A model generated the notes under the pieces. The model did no database searches. It was not told the origin of the DNA and saw only the letters and a list, made by a program, of their open reading frames with translations. From Variovorax ginsengisoli (GTDB lineage Bacteria > Pseudomonadota > Gammaproteobacteria > Burkholderiales > Burkholderiaceae_C), in NCBI RefSeq assembly GCF_030486595.1, contig NZ_JAUJZH010000021.1, positions 1 to 64,000 on the forward strand: a stretch of DNA of 64,000 nt, read 5' to 3'. Below, piece by piece: positions 1 to 7,611 of this stretch; positions within the stretch are counted from its first letter, which is position 1, and each line of letters opens with the position of its first letter. Made by a program: the position numbers and the translations under genes.

Positions 1-96
1 TTGATGAGGTAACTTCCCATCGTGGCACTTTGATGCCGTTTGCCGCAACGCCCAAGGGGCACTCCGCGGATAGCTCGGGACGGGGAAGTCCCTTTC

Positions 97-531
97 ATTC
101 ACATCGGCGTGAATGCTGCCTCTGGCCTCGTGCACACGGTGGTGGGCAGCGCAGCCAACGTGAGCGACATCAGCGTCGCCGGCGCACTGCTGCATGGTGA
201 AGAGCAGGCGGCCTTCGGCGACGCCGGCTACCAAGGCGTGCACAAGCGTGGCGAGGCCCAAGGGCCGACCTGGCACGTGGCGATGCGTCCGGGCAAGCGC
301 AGGATGCTCAACCCCTTCATCGGGCCGGAGTTCGTGGCCGAGCGTATAGAGAAGATGAAGGCCAGCATCCGAGCCAAGGTCGAGAACCCGTTCCGTGTGA
401 TCAAGCAGCAGTTCGGCTTCACCAAGGTGCGCTATCGCGGGCTGGCGAAGAACACGGCGCAGATCGTCACGCTGTTCGCGCTGTCTAACCTGTGGATGGC
501 CCGGCGGCGTTTGATCGGGATCGAGGGATGA
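97..531 (+). pseudogene. IS5-family transposase, C-terminal remnant
   Basis: Homology to IS5-family DDE transposases begins abruptly near base 100 (HIGVNAASGLVHTV) and runs to the normal C-terminus. The second catalytic Asp (DAGYQG) and the Glu (VENPFRVIKQQFG) are present. The usual first Asp of the IGVDA motif is Asn here, and the whole N-terminal half is missing. The sequence before base 97 does not continue the family, so this is a truncated, inactive scrap. It marks an old insertion or deletion boundary at the left of the window. Confidence 0.85.
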
Positions 532-783
532 GTGCGTCTGCAGGGCCGGAATCGGGCCCACAAGATCCGCTTGAAGGCTGCGCCGCGCGGCAAATCGACG
601 CCTTGACAGCTCGATTGAGATGTTCGGATGCATCGACATCGCCATATTCATTCAACCGTCCGCGCTGCGCGTGTTCTGCAGACCATCCCTAGGGATGCAC
701 CACCTTCCTGTTGAGCATCGCGCTCGTGGTGCTGCTCTGGGGTGCTAGTCGGCGGACTTGAGACGGGCCCTCGGGTCCCGGCC

Positions 784-1605
784 TCACGCGGCCTGCTTCC
801 ACTCCCGGGGCGACACGCCGCTTTGCGCCTTGAAGGCGCGCGACAACGCGGCTTCGCTCCCGTAGCCGACCTCCTGCGCAATGAGCTTGAGCGGACGCCC
901 CTGGCGCAAAGCCAGCTGCGCGAGGCCGACGCGCCAGCGCTGCAGGTAGACCCCCGGCGTGCATCCCACGGTGTGGCGGAACTGGGTGGCAAAGACGCTG
1001 CGCGACATGCCCGCCTCGGCTGAAAGGGCGTCGAGCGTCCATTCCAGCGCCGGCCGCTCGTGCATGGCCACCACGGCGTTGCGCAACCGCGGGTGCGACA
1101 ACCCTGCGAGCAGGCCCGAGCGGGTTTGCCCCTGCTCCATCAGATGTCGAAGCACCTGGATGAGAACAACGTCGAACAGGCGATTCAGCAGCACCTGCTT
1201 GCCGCAGCGCTGCTCGAAGGCTTCTTCGAACAGCAGTTCCAGGACGCCCTCCGTGCCGTCGATCTCCTCCAGCGGCAGACAGACGAACGCCGGCAGTGCG
1301 GCCAGGATCGGGTTCGCGGCGCCGCCTTCGAATTGCAGGTGCGCGCAGGCAAAGTCGGCGCCGTGCCCAGCCTCGGTGATGAACCTGTGCGCCATCGGCC
1401 GCGGGTACAGCAGAAGGCTCGGCCGCCGGATGCGCAGCACCTCCGCGCCGCCGTGGCTGACGCCTACTTCACCGCGGCGCACCAGATGCAGCTGGCCGGT
1501 CGTGCCCTCCCCGTCCACGTCATTGATTCCGCACAGCGCCCCGGTTTGGAACACCCGAGCGGTGACGGAGAAGTGCGTCAGCAGGGCTTCCAGTCGATCG
1601 GCCAT
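784..1605 (-). CDS. AraC-family transcriptional regulator
   Basis: 273 residues. The N-terminal ~170 residues look like the cupin-type sensor of the AraC_binding/cupin_6 group. The C-terminal ~100 residues carry the two-helix-turn-helix AraC DNA-binding domain (DALSAEAGMSRSVFATQFRH, then LIAQEVGYGSEAALSRAFK and GVSPREWK). The ATG at 1605 is preferred over an upstream TTG at 1617. The gene is divergent from the secreted hydrolase at 1721, with about 115 bp between them, so it probably controls that gene. AraC proteins of this cupin type often sit next to a reductase or hydrolase that they regulate. The ligand is unknown. Confidence 0.9.
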   Translation of the reverse strand: MADRLEALLTHFSVTARVFQTGALCGINDVDGEGTTGQLHLVRRGEVGVSHGGAEVLRIRRPSLLLYPRPMAHRFITEAGHGADFACAHLQFEGGAANPILAALPAFVCLPLEEIDGTEGVLELLFEEAFEQRCGKQVLLNRLFDVVLIQVLRHLMEQGQTRSGLLAGLSHPRLRNAVVAMHERPALEWTLDALSAEAGMSRSVFATQFRHTVGCTPGVYLQRWRVGLAQLALRQGRPLKLIAQEVGYGSEAALSRAFKAQSGVSPREWKQAA

Positions 1606-1720
1606 CAAATACTCCAAGTCAAGTTATCAGGACGTTTTATCACCAATCGTTTCATCACGCACGTAAAGTTCGTTCTGTCGATTCCGACCTGAAACCCCAA
1701 CCCGCATCAAAGGAAAGAAC

Positions 1721-2665
1721 ATGAACGCCGTTACCCGCATCTTCGCCGTGGCCGCCCTGGCTGTCGCCGCCAACGCCGTGTTCGCGGCCGACAAGTTGGC
1801 CATTCGCCAGCCGGCGGCGGCGGTTGCAAAAACCGCCAGCTACATCACCACCAAGGACGGCGTGCAGCTCTACTACAAGGACTGGGGCCCGAGGAACGGT
1901 CCGGTCGTCACCTTCAGCCACGGCTGGCCGCTGAGCTCGGACAGCTGGGAATCCCAGATGATCTTCCTGGCTTCCAAGGGCTATCGCGTGATTGCGCATG
2001 ACCGCCGCGGCCATGGCCGCTCCAGCCAGCCCTGGGAAGGCAACGACATGGACCACTATGCCGACGACCTGGCAACCGTGATCAACACGCTCGGCGTGAA
2101 GGACGTGACGCTGGTCGGCTTCTCCACCGGCGGCGGCGAGGTGGCGCGCTACATCGGCCGCTATGGCACCAGCCGCGTCAAGAAGGCTGCGCTGGTAAGC
2201 GCGGTTCCGCCGTTGATGCTGAAGACCGACAAGAACCCGGGCGGCCTCCCGATCGAGGTGTTCGACGGCATCCGCAAGGGCGAGCTGGAGAACCGCTCGC
2301 AGCTGTATCTCGACATTGCCTCGGGTCCATTCTTCGGCTTCAACCGGCCTGGCGCGAAGGTCTCGCAGGGCTCCATCCAGTCGTTCTGGGCACAGGGCAT
2401 GCAGGGCGGCCACAAGAGCACCTACGACTCGATTGCGGCGTTCTCGGCCACCGACTTCACCGAAGACCTGAAGCGCTTCGACGTGCCAACCCTCGTCGTC
2501 CACGGCGACGACGACCAGATCGTGCCGATCGACGCATCCGGCCGGGCTTCCGCCAAGCTGATCAAGAACGCCAAGCTGATCGTCTATGCAGGCGCACCGC
2601 ACGGACTCGCCGACACGCACAAGGACCGGCTCAACAACGACCTGCTGGCATTCATCAGGGAATAA
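1721..2665 (+). CDS. Exported alpha/beta hydrolase, non-heme chloroperoxidase-like
   Basis: 314 residues. An N-terminal signal peptide ([22 protein letters not shown]) predicts export to the periplasm. The rest is an alpha/beta hydrolase of the cofactor-free haloperoxidase/esterase group: oxyanion region [12 protein letters not shown], nucleophile elbow [17 protein letters not shown], acid in [11 protein letters not shown] and catalytic His in [10 protein letters not shown]. This family hydrolyses esters and shows perhydrolase side activity; the true substrate is unknown. The start has an AAGGAAAG ribosome-binding site 6 bases upstream. It is transcribed away from the AraC regulator at 784-1605. 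A long perfect hairpin follows at 2700-2736. Confidence 0.9.
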   Translation: MNAVTRIFAVAALAVAANAVFAADKLAIRQPAAAVAKTASYITTKDGVQLYYKDWGPRNGPVVTFSHGWPLSSDSWESQMIFLASKGYRVIAHDRRGHGRSSQPWEGNDMDHYADDLATVINTLGVKDVTLVGFSTGGGEVARYIGRYGTSRVKKAALVSAVPPLMLKTDKNPGGLPIEVFDGIRKGELENRSQLYLDIASGPFFGFNRPGAKVSQGSIQSFWAQGMQGGHKSTYDSIAAFSATDFTEDLKRFDVPTLVVHGDDDQIVPIDASGRASAKLIKNAKLIVYAGAPHGLADTHKDRLNNDLLAFIRE

Positions 2666-2699
2666 GCGGGCTCCAGGGCGCGGCTTCCAAGGCACCACC

Positions 2700-2736
2700 G
2701 GCCTCCTGGCGCATGGCGACCATGCGCCAGGAGGCC
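2700..2736. terminator. Perfect 17-bp inverted repeat, terminator-like hairpin
   Basis: Arms GGCCTCCTGGCGCATGG (2700-2716) and its exact complement (2720-2736) are separated by only 3 bases. It lies 35 bases after the hydrolase stop codon. No T tract follows on either strand, so intrinsic termination is uncertain. It could instead protect the 3' end of the mRNA or be a relic of a mobile element. Confidence 0.5.
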
Positions 2737-2937
2737 GCAAGCGAAGATTAAGATGGTTAGCTGGCCGATCGAGATACCTTGACAGAGCGCGATATCAAAG
2801 TTGCCCAGGTTCTGCAAAAGTCCGCTGTCCATGAAGAAGGCGCGCGTGGCCTCCAAGCTCCTGAAGCGGCATCTCTCCTCGAACCGCGCAATACTCAGGC
2901 ACGTCGGCGATGCTCGGAACCAACTTCGCGGAGATGA

Positions 2938-3156
2938 TTACAGCCCCCCCTCGATGACCCGACCTGCAAAGGACGTGCATGTGCTGAGCACTATTTTGTT
3001 CGGGTCTTTCCCAGCCGAAGCTTTGTAGGGCGCCCCGCCACACGCGATCAATCCAGTGGATGCGCCGCACGCGATGACGCCGTAGGTCAGCAAACGCCGC
3101 ACCGATTCGCTCGAGAAGGTAGGTTTCGAGCGGAACACGTTGACTGCCTTGGTCAC
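2938..3156 (-). CDS. Small putative lipoprotein, unrecognised
   Basis: 72-residue reading frame starting at a GTG with an AGGAAAAGG ribosome-binding site about 8 bases upstream. After a basic N-terminus it has a short hydrophobic stretch ending in a lipobox-like GLIACGG, which would make it a membrane-anchored lipoprotein. The family is not recognised and the frame could be fortuitous. It stands alone between the hydrolase and the small conserved gene at 3491. Confidence 0.3.
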   Translation of the reverse strand: MTKAVNVFRSKPTFSSESVRRLLTYGVIACGASTGLIACGGAPYKASAGKDPNKIVLSTCTSFAGRVIEGGL

Positions 3157-3490
3157 TTTTGTCCTTTTCCTAAAGCCGCCGATGGCGGTGTTTCAAACAT
3201 CGGTTCGGCACGGCGCGGCGCGTGCGGCCGTGACAGGGCTGCCGCCGTTCCTCTGATCAAGCCGAAGCCAGCGGTGGCCGAGGAGTCCCGGGTATGGGCC
3301 CTTGACACCGATGAGCTTCAAGTCGATGCGAAGGACCTACGACCCGTGGTGCTCGCTCTTCAGAGACTCGCAGCCGGCATGTATGCTCACCGTCCGATGG
3401 TCCTCGTCGCGGTAGGCGGCAGTCGGCCAACTGAGGACGTTCGAACCCTCCTTTCAATCCGTTCACCCAAGCCACAGAAATAGGTGCCCG
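3157..3490. other. Gap without a supported gene
   Basis: Open frames here (for example 3274-3483 plus, starting at GTG) lack a recognisable family, a convincing ribosome-binding site or a domain. Nothing is called. The stretch may contain the promoter for the gene at 3491. Confidence 0.5.
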
Positions 3491-3805
3491 TTGAAAGCCA
3501 TCACCGTCGAAATCACACGGCTTGTCGATGACAGTGCCTATCCGCCCCTCGTGGAATGCCTCTTGGTCGACGCGCAAGGCCAGGCACACCGGTTCGTTGA
3601 AAAAGACGCCATCGTGAGTTCCACCCCGGTCACCGTCGATGGGCTCCCTCGGCCGGGCGTTCTGGCTTGCGAGGTCGAATTGGAGTGGGTTGACGCCGCG
3701 GGCCGGTCGTTGGTCCGTGCTTCGACGACGAAGCCTTGGGGAGTCGAGTCCACCGCCGGAAGCAGCAACTTTGTCGTGCTGGTCGAGCAGCTGCAAGAGG
3801 TCTGA
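3491..3805 (+). CDS. Conserved hypothetical protein, about 104 residues
   Basis: The sequence pattern (MKAITVEITRLVDDSAYPPLVEC at the start, Gly/Pro-containing central loop, then RPWGVES-like KPWGVES and a final FVVLVEQL) resembles a widespread small proteobacterial family of unknown function that I recognise only by its layout. It has no signal peptide or membrane segment. The start used is a TTG; no in-frame ATG with a good ribosome-binding site is visible nearby. The FtsZ-like fragment at 3896 follows in the same frame after this TGA, so the two might be co-transcribed. Confidence 0.6.
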   Translation: MKAITVEITRLVDDSAYPPLVECLLVDAQGQAHRFVEKDAIVSSTPVTVDGLPRPGVLACEVELEWVDAAGRSLVRASTTKPWGVESTAGSSNFVVLVEQLQEV

Positions 3806-3895
3806 GCGTCGGTCAGAATCCGGCCGCCAACTGCGGACAAGACAGCAATCCATGCAGCACGACCCCCTCAGGGCAATTGCCCCGACTTCGCCGCC

Positions 3896-4312
3896 GTGGT
3901 CAGGGCTGCCCTGCCATTGGCCAGCTCATCTCAGGGGCGCGGCGTGCGCGGCCGGTTTCTGGATGACGTGGCGCGCAGCCACAGGTGCCAGCACGTCACC
4001 CTCGACCTGGAGGACTTGGAGGTAGTGTTTCGCGGCGTGCAATCGCCTGCCCTGAGGGTGGGGACTGCAGCAGGCGAGCGTCGGGCGAAGCTGGCGGCGC
4101 AGCAGGCCTTCCGTGAGGCAGGCGGCCGTGCTGCTGCGCACGCGCTGATCGTTCTCGCATTTCCACCGTGAGACCGGCGATTTGCAGAGCCAAAGATCGC
4201 ATTCGCGGCTGTTCGCGAACATATGGACCCAGACACTTTCATCCTTTGGGGAGCGTGCGAAGACGAGCGGCTCGCTCGCGGCACCATGCGGGTTAGTGTC
4301 CCCCTCGGCTGA
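3896..4312 (+). pseudogene. Stand-alone FtsZ C-terminal-domain-like gene with internal TGA
   Basis: The frame encodes two blocks that line up in order with the core helix and C-terminal domain of FtsZ. The first is LDLEDLEVVFRG followed by VGTAAGERRAKLAAQQAF, like the FtsZ ADVRTVM and GTASGEDRA-AAE region. The second, after an in-frame TGA at 4169-4171, is AVREHMDPDTFILWGACEDERLARGTMRVSVPLG, like the VREAADPDANIIFGAV-DEVRVTVIATG end of FtsZ. The N-terminal GTPase half, with its GGGTGTG loop, is absent. The TGA falls in a loop between the two blocks. It is either a nonsense mutation, a sequence error or read through. The start is uncertain (GTG 3896 is the first candidate). Confidence 0.5.
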
Positions 4313-4359
4313 TGCCCGGGTCTAAAAAGGCCAGCAGGCCGTTCTGAAAGAGAAGCTCT

Positions 4360-5166
4360 ATGGCATACCCCTACAAGAAGGTGTTCGAGGCAGTCGAGCG
4401 CGCGCTATTCGACATGCGCTCGCCCGACGTCGAAGCGAAGGTGCAGCGCGAGAAGCTCGATATGTTCAAGAACTACGCCACGCGCAAGCTCTCCGATGAC
4501 GACTACTTCGCCATCATGGTGAAGGTGGTCTTCTACTCGGGTTTTCGTGCCGAGACGGTCAAGGCGAAAGAGGCGGTGATCTTCGGACACTTCCCCGACC
4601 TGGACACCGTTGCTGGGCACGGCAAGAAGGATGTGAAGCGCGTCCTGCTCGATACCGCGATGATCCGCAACGAGCGCAAGATCCAGGCGTGCGTCGACAA
4701 CGCTCGGGTGATGCAGGCGCTGATTCAAGAGCATGGGTCCTTCCGCAGCTTTCTACTGTCATTCGGGCAGCTCAAGGCGCTCGAGGACGTGCTGCTGCTG
4801 AAGGAGACGCTCGAGGCGAAGTTCGGCTACCTGGGGGGAGTCACGGTGTACCACTTCATGACGGATGTCGGCCTCCCTGTGCTTAAGCCGGATCGCGTGA
4901 TCACGCGCATGTTTCTGCGGCTGGGGCTGATTGAGGACAAGCGGCAGCTACTCAAGACGGTCCTGCATGGGCAGAAGTTCGCCGCCGCCACAGGGTTGCC
5001 TATCCGGTACATCGACATTGTGTTCGTCCTGTACGGACAGGCCAGTGCCACCGCCTACGGCATCACTCAGGGCGTGTGCCTTGACTCACCTCGCTGCTCG
5101 GCCTGCAGCTTGCGCAAAGTTCACTGCCGGTACCCACTCGACCAGGCTAGCGCGACGGCCCCTTGA
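4360..5166 (+). CDS. HhH-GPD-type DNA glycosylase with Cys cluster
   Basis: 268 residues. The central part (FGYLGGVTVYHFMTDVGLPVLKPDRVITRMFLRLGLI) is a helix-hairpin-helix/GPD glycosylase core, with the KPDRV Asp as the likely catalytic residue. The C-terminus has four cysteines spaced C-x5-C-x2-C-x6-C (CLDSPRCSACSLRKVHC). This resembles the [4Fe-4S] loop of endonuclease III and MutY, whose spacing is C-x6-C-x2-C-x5-C. It probably excises damaged bases, close to alkyl-base or EndoIII-like glycosylases. A ribosome-binding site (AGAGAAG) precedes the ATG. It converges on the RNB gene that ends at 5275. Confidence 0.8.
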   Translation: MAYPYKKVFEAVERALFDMRSPDVEAKVQREKLDMFKNYATRKLSDDDYFAIMVKVVFYSGFRAETVKAKEAVIFGHFPDLDTVAGHGKKDVKRVLLDTAMIRNERKIQACVDNARVMQALIQEHGSFRSFLLSFGQLKALEDVLLLKETLEAKFGYLGGVTVYHFMTDVGLPVLKPDRVITRMFLRLGLIEDKRQLLKTVLHGQKFAAATGLPIRYIDIVFVLYGQASATAYGITQGVCLDSPRCSACSLRKVHCRYPLDQASATAP

Positions 5167-5212
5167 AGCCAGGCCGGGATGCCTTGGGCTCCCAACGGCC
5201 ACCCACCCGTCC

Positions 5213-5255
5213 TTGTTGCGTTTATTGTTTCGCCGCGCAACAAAGATCGAAACAA
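5213..5255. repeat. Two interleaved inverted repeats between convergent genes
   Basis: TTGTTGCG (5213-5220) pairs with CGCAACAA (5236-5243). TTGTTTCG (5225-5232) pairs with CGAAACAA (5248-5255). The two stems are interleaved. The same words TTGTTGCG and CGAAACAA recur at 7524-7542 on the other side of the RNB gene. The site lies between the convergent glycosylase and ribonuclease genes, so it may be a bidirectional terminator or a protein-binding site. Confidence 0.45.
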
Positions 5256-5274
5256 AGCGCCCGCAATCAGGGTG

Positions 5275-7413
5275 TCAGGCAACGAGGTTCGTCGCAAGAT
5301 GCTCGAGGACGAGCGCAGCGGCCGCGGCCTTGGACCCTTGCTTCGACGCGTCCGTGGCGCGCAGCTCGATCGGGCCTTCGGCCAGCGCCAGGCAAGCGCG
5401 GCACTCGAACGAGCTCGGCGTCTTCGAGAGCTCGACGAACTCAAAGGTCGGCGCGGACAGGCGGGCCTTCTGCGCGTATTCCAAAAGGAGCTGGATCGTG
5501 CGGCCCCGATCGCTCGCCACCGGTGTCGGGCCGGCAGTGCTGCTCTGAGCGAGGGGTGCGGTCGCTGCTGTGCCATCGACCTGGTCGACCGCATCCCGGC
5601 GCGCCCCCAGCTGATCGAGTAGCGCCTGCGCGGCAAGGGCTTCGGCCTGGCGCTTCGTCGAGGCCTCGGCAGAGCGCGCATGCACGCGGCCGCCGGCGGC
5701 GGTCAATTCGACCTGGCACAGGAACGTCGGCGCGTTCGACGGGCCGGTGGACGTGCTTGTGAAGGTCGGCGTGCCCAGCTTGTTCTTCTGGCAGTGCTCG
5801 AGCAACGCACCCTTCGGGTTCGCGAGTTGGGAGGGCGGAGGGGCCGGCAAATCGCGAGCTGCGGAGCCTGGGGCCGGGGAGGGCGCTTGGTCCTCGGCGC
5901 CGCTGGCCACCGGGCGCGCTACTCCCATCAGATCGCAGAGGGTCAGAAGGGCTGCTGCCTGCTCGGCCGCTTTTTTTCCGCAAATCCTTGGCAACCGCGC
6001 GGTAGGTCGCCCCGCGCTCGGCGTCACGCATCGTCGCGGTCGCTCGAAAGGTGGGCCCCGTCCGGCCGGCGATCTCCTCGAACTGGACCTCGAAGTCGCT
6101 GATCGCGTTGATCGCGCCCGCGTGATTCAAGAAGGACACCGCGGTGGCGGGCTTTGCACCGACCATCGCAATGAAGCCCTCGGCGACGGCCGCAGGGAGG
6201 GCGGCGCGGCCTTCGATGAAGCGCACTGAGATCTTGTCGGCCAGCGCGCCGGCGGCCATGCGGCGAAGCAGCTCGTCGACCAACGCCGGCGCGAACGTGC
6301 CCGCAAGGCCCGCTTTCACCGCCTGGCCCAGTTCGTTGTCGGCAAGGGCGCGCAGCGCGTGCTGGGCACCGGTCTCCAGGGCGGCCTGCGCCTTGGCGAG
6401 CACTGGAGCCTTGAAGAAGTCGGACGTCTCCACGGCAACCGCCTCCGAGACCTCGAACAGCTCGTCGCCGATCGCCGTCATTTCGTCCTGGGAATAGGGC
6501 AGGGCGGTGCTCTGGATCATCGCGACGAGCTGGCGCTGGACGGCCAGGTCGGCGTAGCGGCGCAGCGGCGAGGTGATGTGCGCGTAGGCAGGAACGTTCA
6601 GCCCGTAGTGGCCCGTCAGGGTGCTCGTGTAGCGCGCCTTCTGCCTGATGAGGTTGAGCCGCTCCAGCGCGGCAGCAGTGGTGGCCTGGCCGCCGGCGAT
6701 CCACGCCTCGAAGGATTCCGCCGCGGCGAGGCCTCGTGGCGCAGAGATCCGCGCGGTTCGTGGCATCTATATAGGAAGGGGATGTCGCTCCTGGCGGCGA
6801 GCTCGGCTACGGCGGAGTTGGCCGCGAGCATCATCTCCTGGACCAGCAGGTGCCCGACCATCTCGCCGGCGGCGAAGTGCTGGACCCTGCCTTCTTCGTC
6901 GGTCAGGAGCATCTGCTGCTGGTCGAAGAAGGCGAGGGCGCCGCGCGCACGACGCTGCCTCAGGAAGCCTCGAGCAATCGCGATCGCATCCACCATGGCC
7001 TGGTGATGCGGGTGGGATCGGTCGGAAGCGATGGACGGCACATCCTTGTATGAGAGGCGCTGCACCACGGTGATCTCGCCCAGGGAAGGTCGGGTGCCGA
7101 CGTGCTGGCCGGCCTGGTCGAGCTCGAGGTCGAGGACGACGGCCGCTCGGGGAACACCGGCTGTCAGCGTCGCCTGGTCCTCGGAGATCGAGCGCGGAAG
7201 CATGGGCATGGTGGCCTGGCGCCCGCGGTAGATCGTCGCGCCCTGTTTGCGGGCCACGAGGTCCTCGGCGCTTCCGATCGGAACGTAGCCCGAAGGGTTT
7301 GCGATGGCCACGCGCACTGTCCAGCCGGAATCGCTCCTGGCGATCCCGATCGCGTCGTCCAGGTCGCGGGAATGCTCGGCGTCGATGGTGAAGAGAGCGA
7401 TGTCGGTGTGCAT
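5275..7413 (-). pseudogene. RNase II/R-type ribonuclease with three dsRNA-binding domains, frame broken twice
   Basis: Read from 7413 leftward. The first frame (7413 to about 6765) holds the RNB catalytic start IDAEHSRDLDDAIGI with the metal-binding Asp cluster. The second frame (about 6766 to 5966) continues the RNB core with AHITSPLRRYADLAVQRQL and then enters a dsRNA-binding domain (LNHAGAINAISDFEVQFEE onward to AKDLRKK). The third frame (about 5966 to 5275) finishes that domain (KKAAEQAAALLTL) and adds two more dsRBDs, GALLEHCQKNKLGTPTFTS onward and QLLLEYAQKARLSAPTFEF onward. The second break lies exactly at a run of seven A (minus strand, about 5968-5974). No N-terminal cold-shock or C-terminal S1 domain is seen. 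It is either a decayed gene, a sequence with indel errors, or a gene expressed by slippage. Confidence 0.8.
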
Positions 7414-7512
7414 AAAAGCATTGTGCGCAGAGGGGAGGGCGGGTCGTCAAGGATGAAGACGTCGCGTCGATCCGATCCGCGCCAGGCAAACAAAAAAAGT
7501 CGTCGTCGTGAT

Positions 7513-7542
7513 CGTTTCGGGTATTGTTGCGCAACGAAACAA
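7513..7542. promoter_or_regulatory. Palindromic site in the divergent RNB / helicase intergenic region
   Basis: The segment contains CGTTTCG (7513-7519), a perfect palindrome GTTGCGCAAC (7526-7535) and CGAAACAA (7535-7542). It lies between the divergent starts of the ribonuclease (7413) and the helicase (7612), where both promoters must be. The shared words with 5213-5255 suggest a common binding protein. Confidence 0.4.
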
Positions 7543-7611
7543 ACACCGCAGCAATAGTGCAGCGCAAACTAAATGTTTGCGCCGTGCCAGTTCAGGCGAA
7601 CTAAAGGCAAC

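Noticed and set aside
3896-4312. TGA as a selenocysteine codon in the FtsZ-like gene
   Set aside because: FtsZ-type domains have no selenocysteine, the TGA lies in a loop, and no stem-loop of the required kind is evident just after it.
5968-5974. Classic -1 programmed ribosomal frameshift at the A7 run
   Set aside because: The frame change needed is +1 (or loss of one A), not -1, so the usual X-XXY-YYZ mechanism does not fit. Transcriptional slippage or error is more likely.
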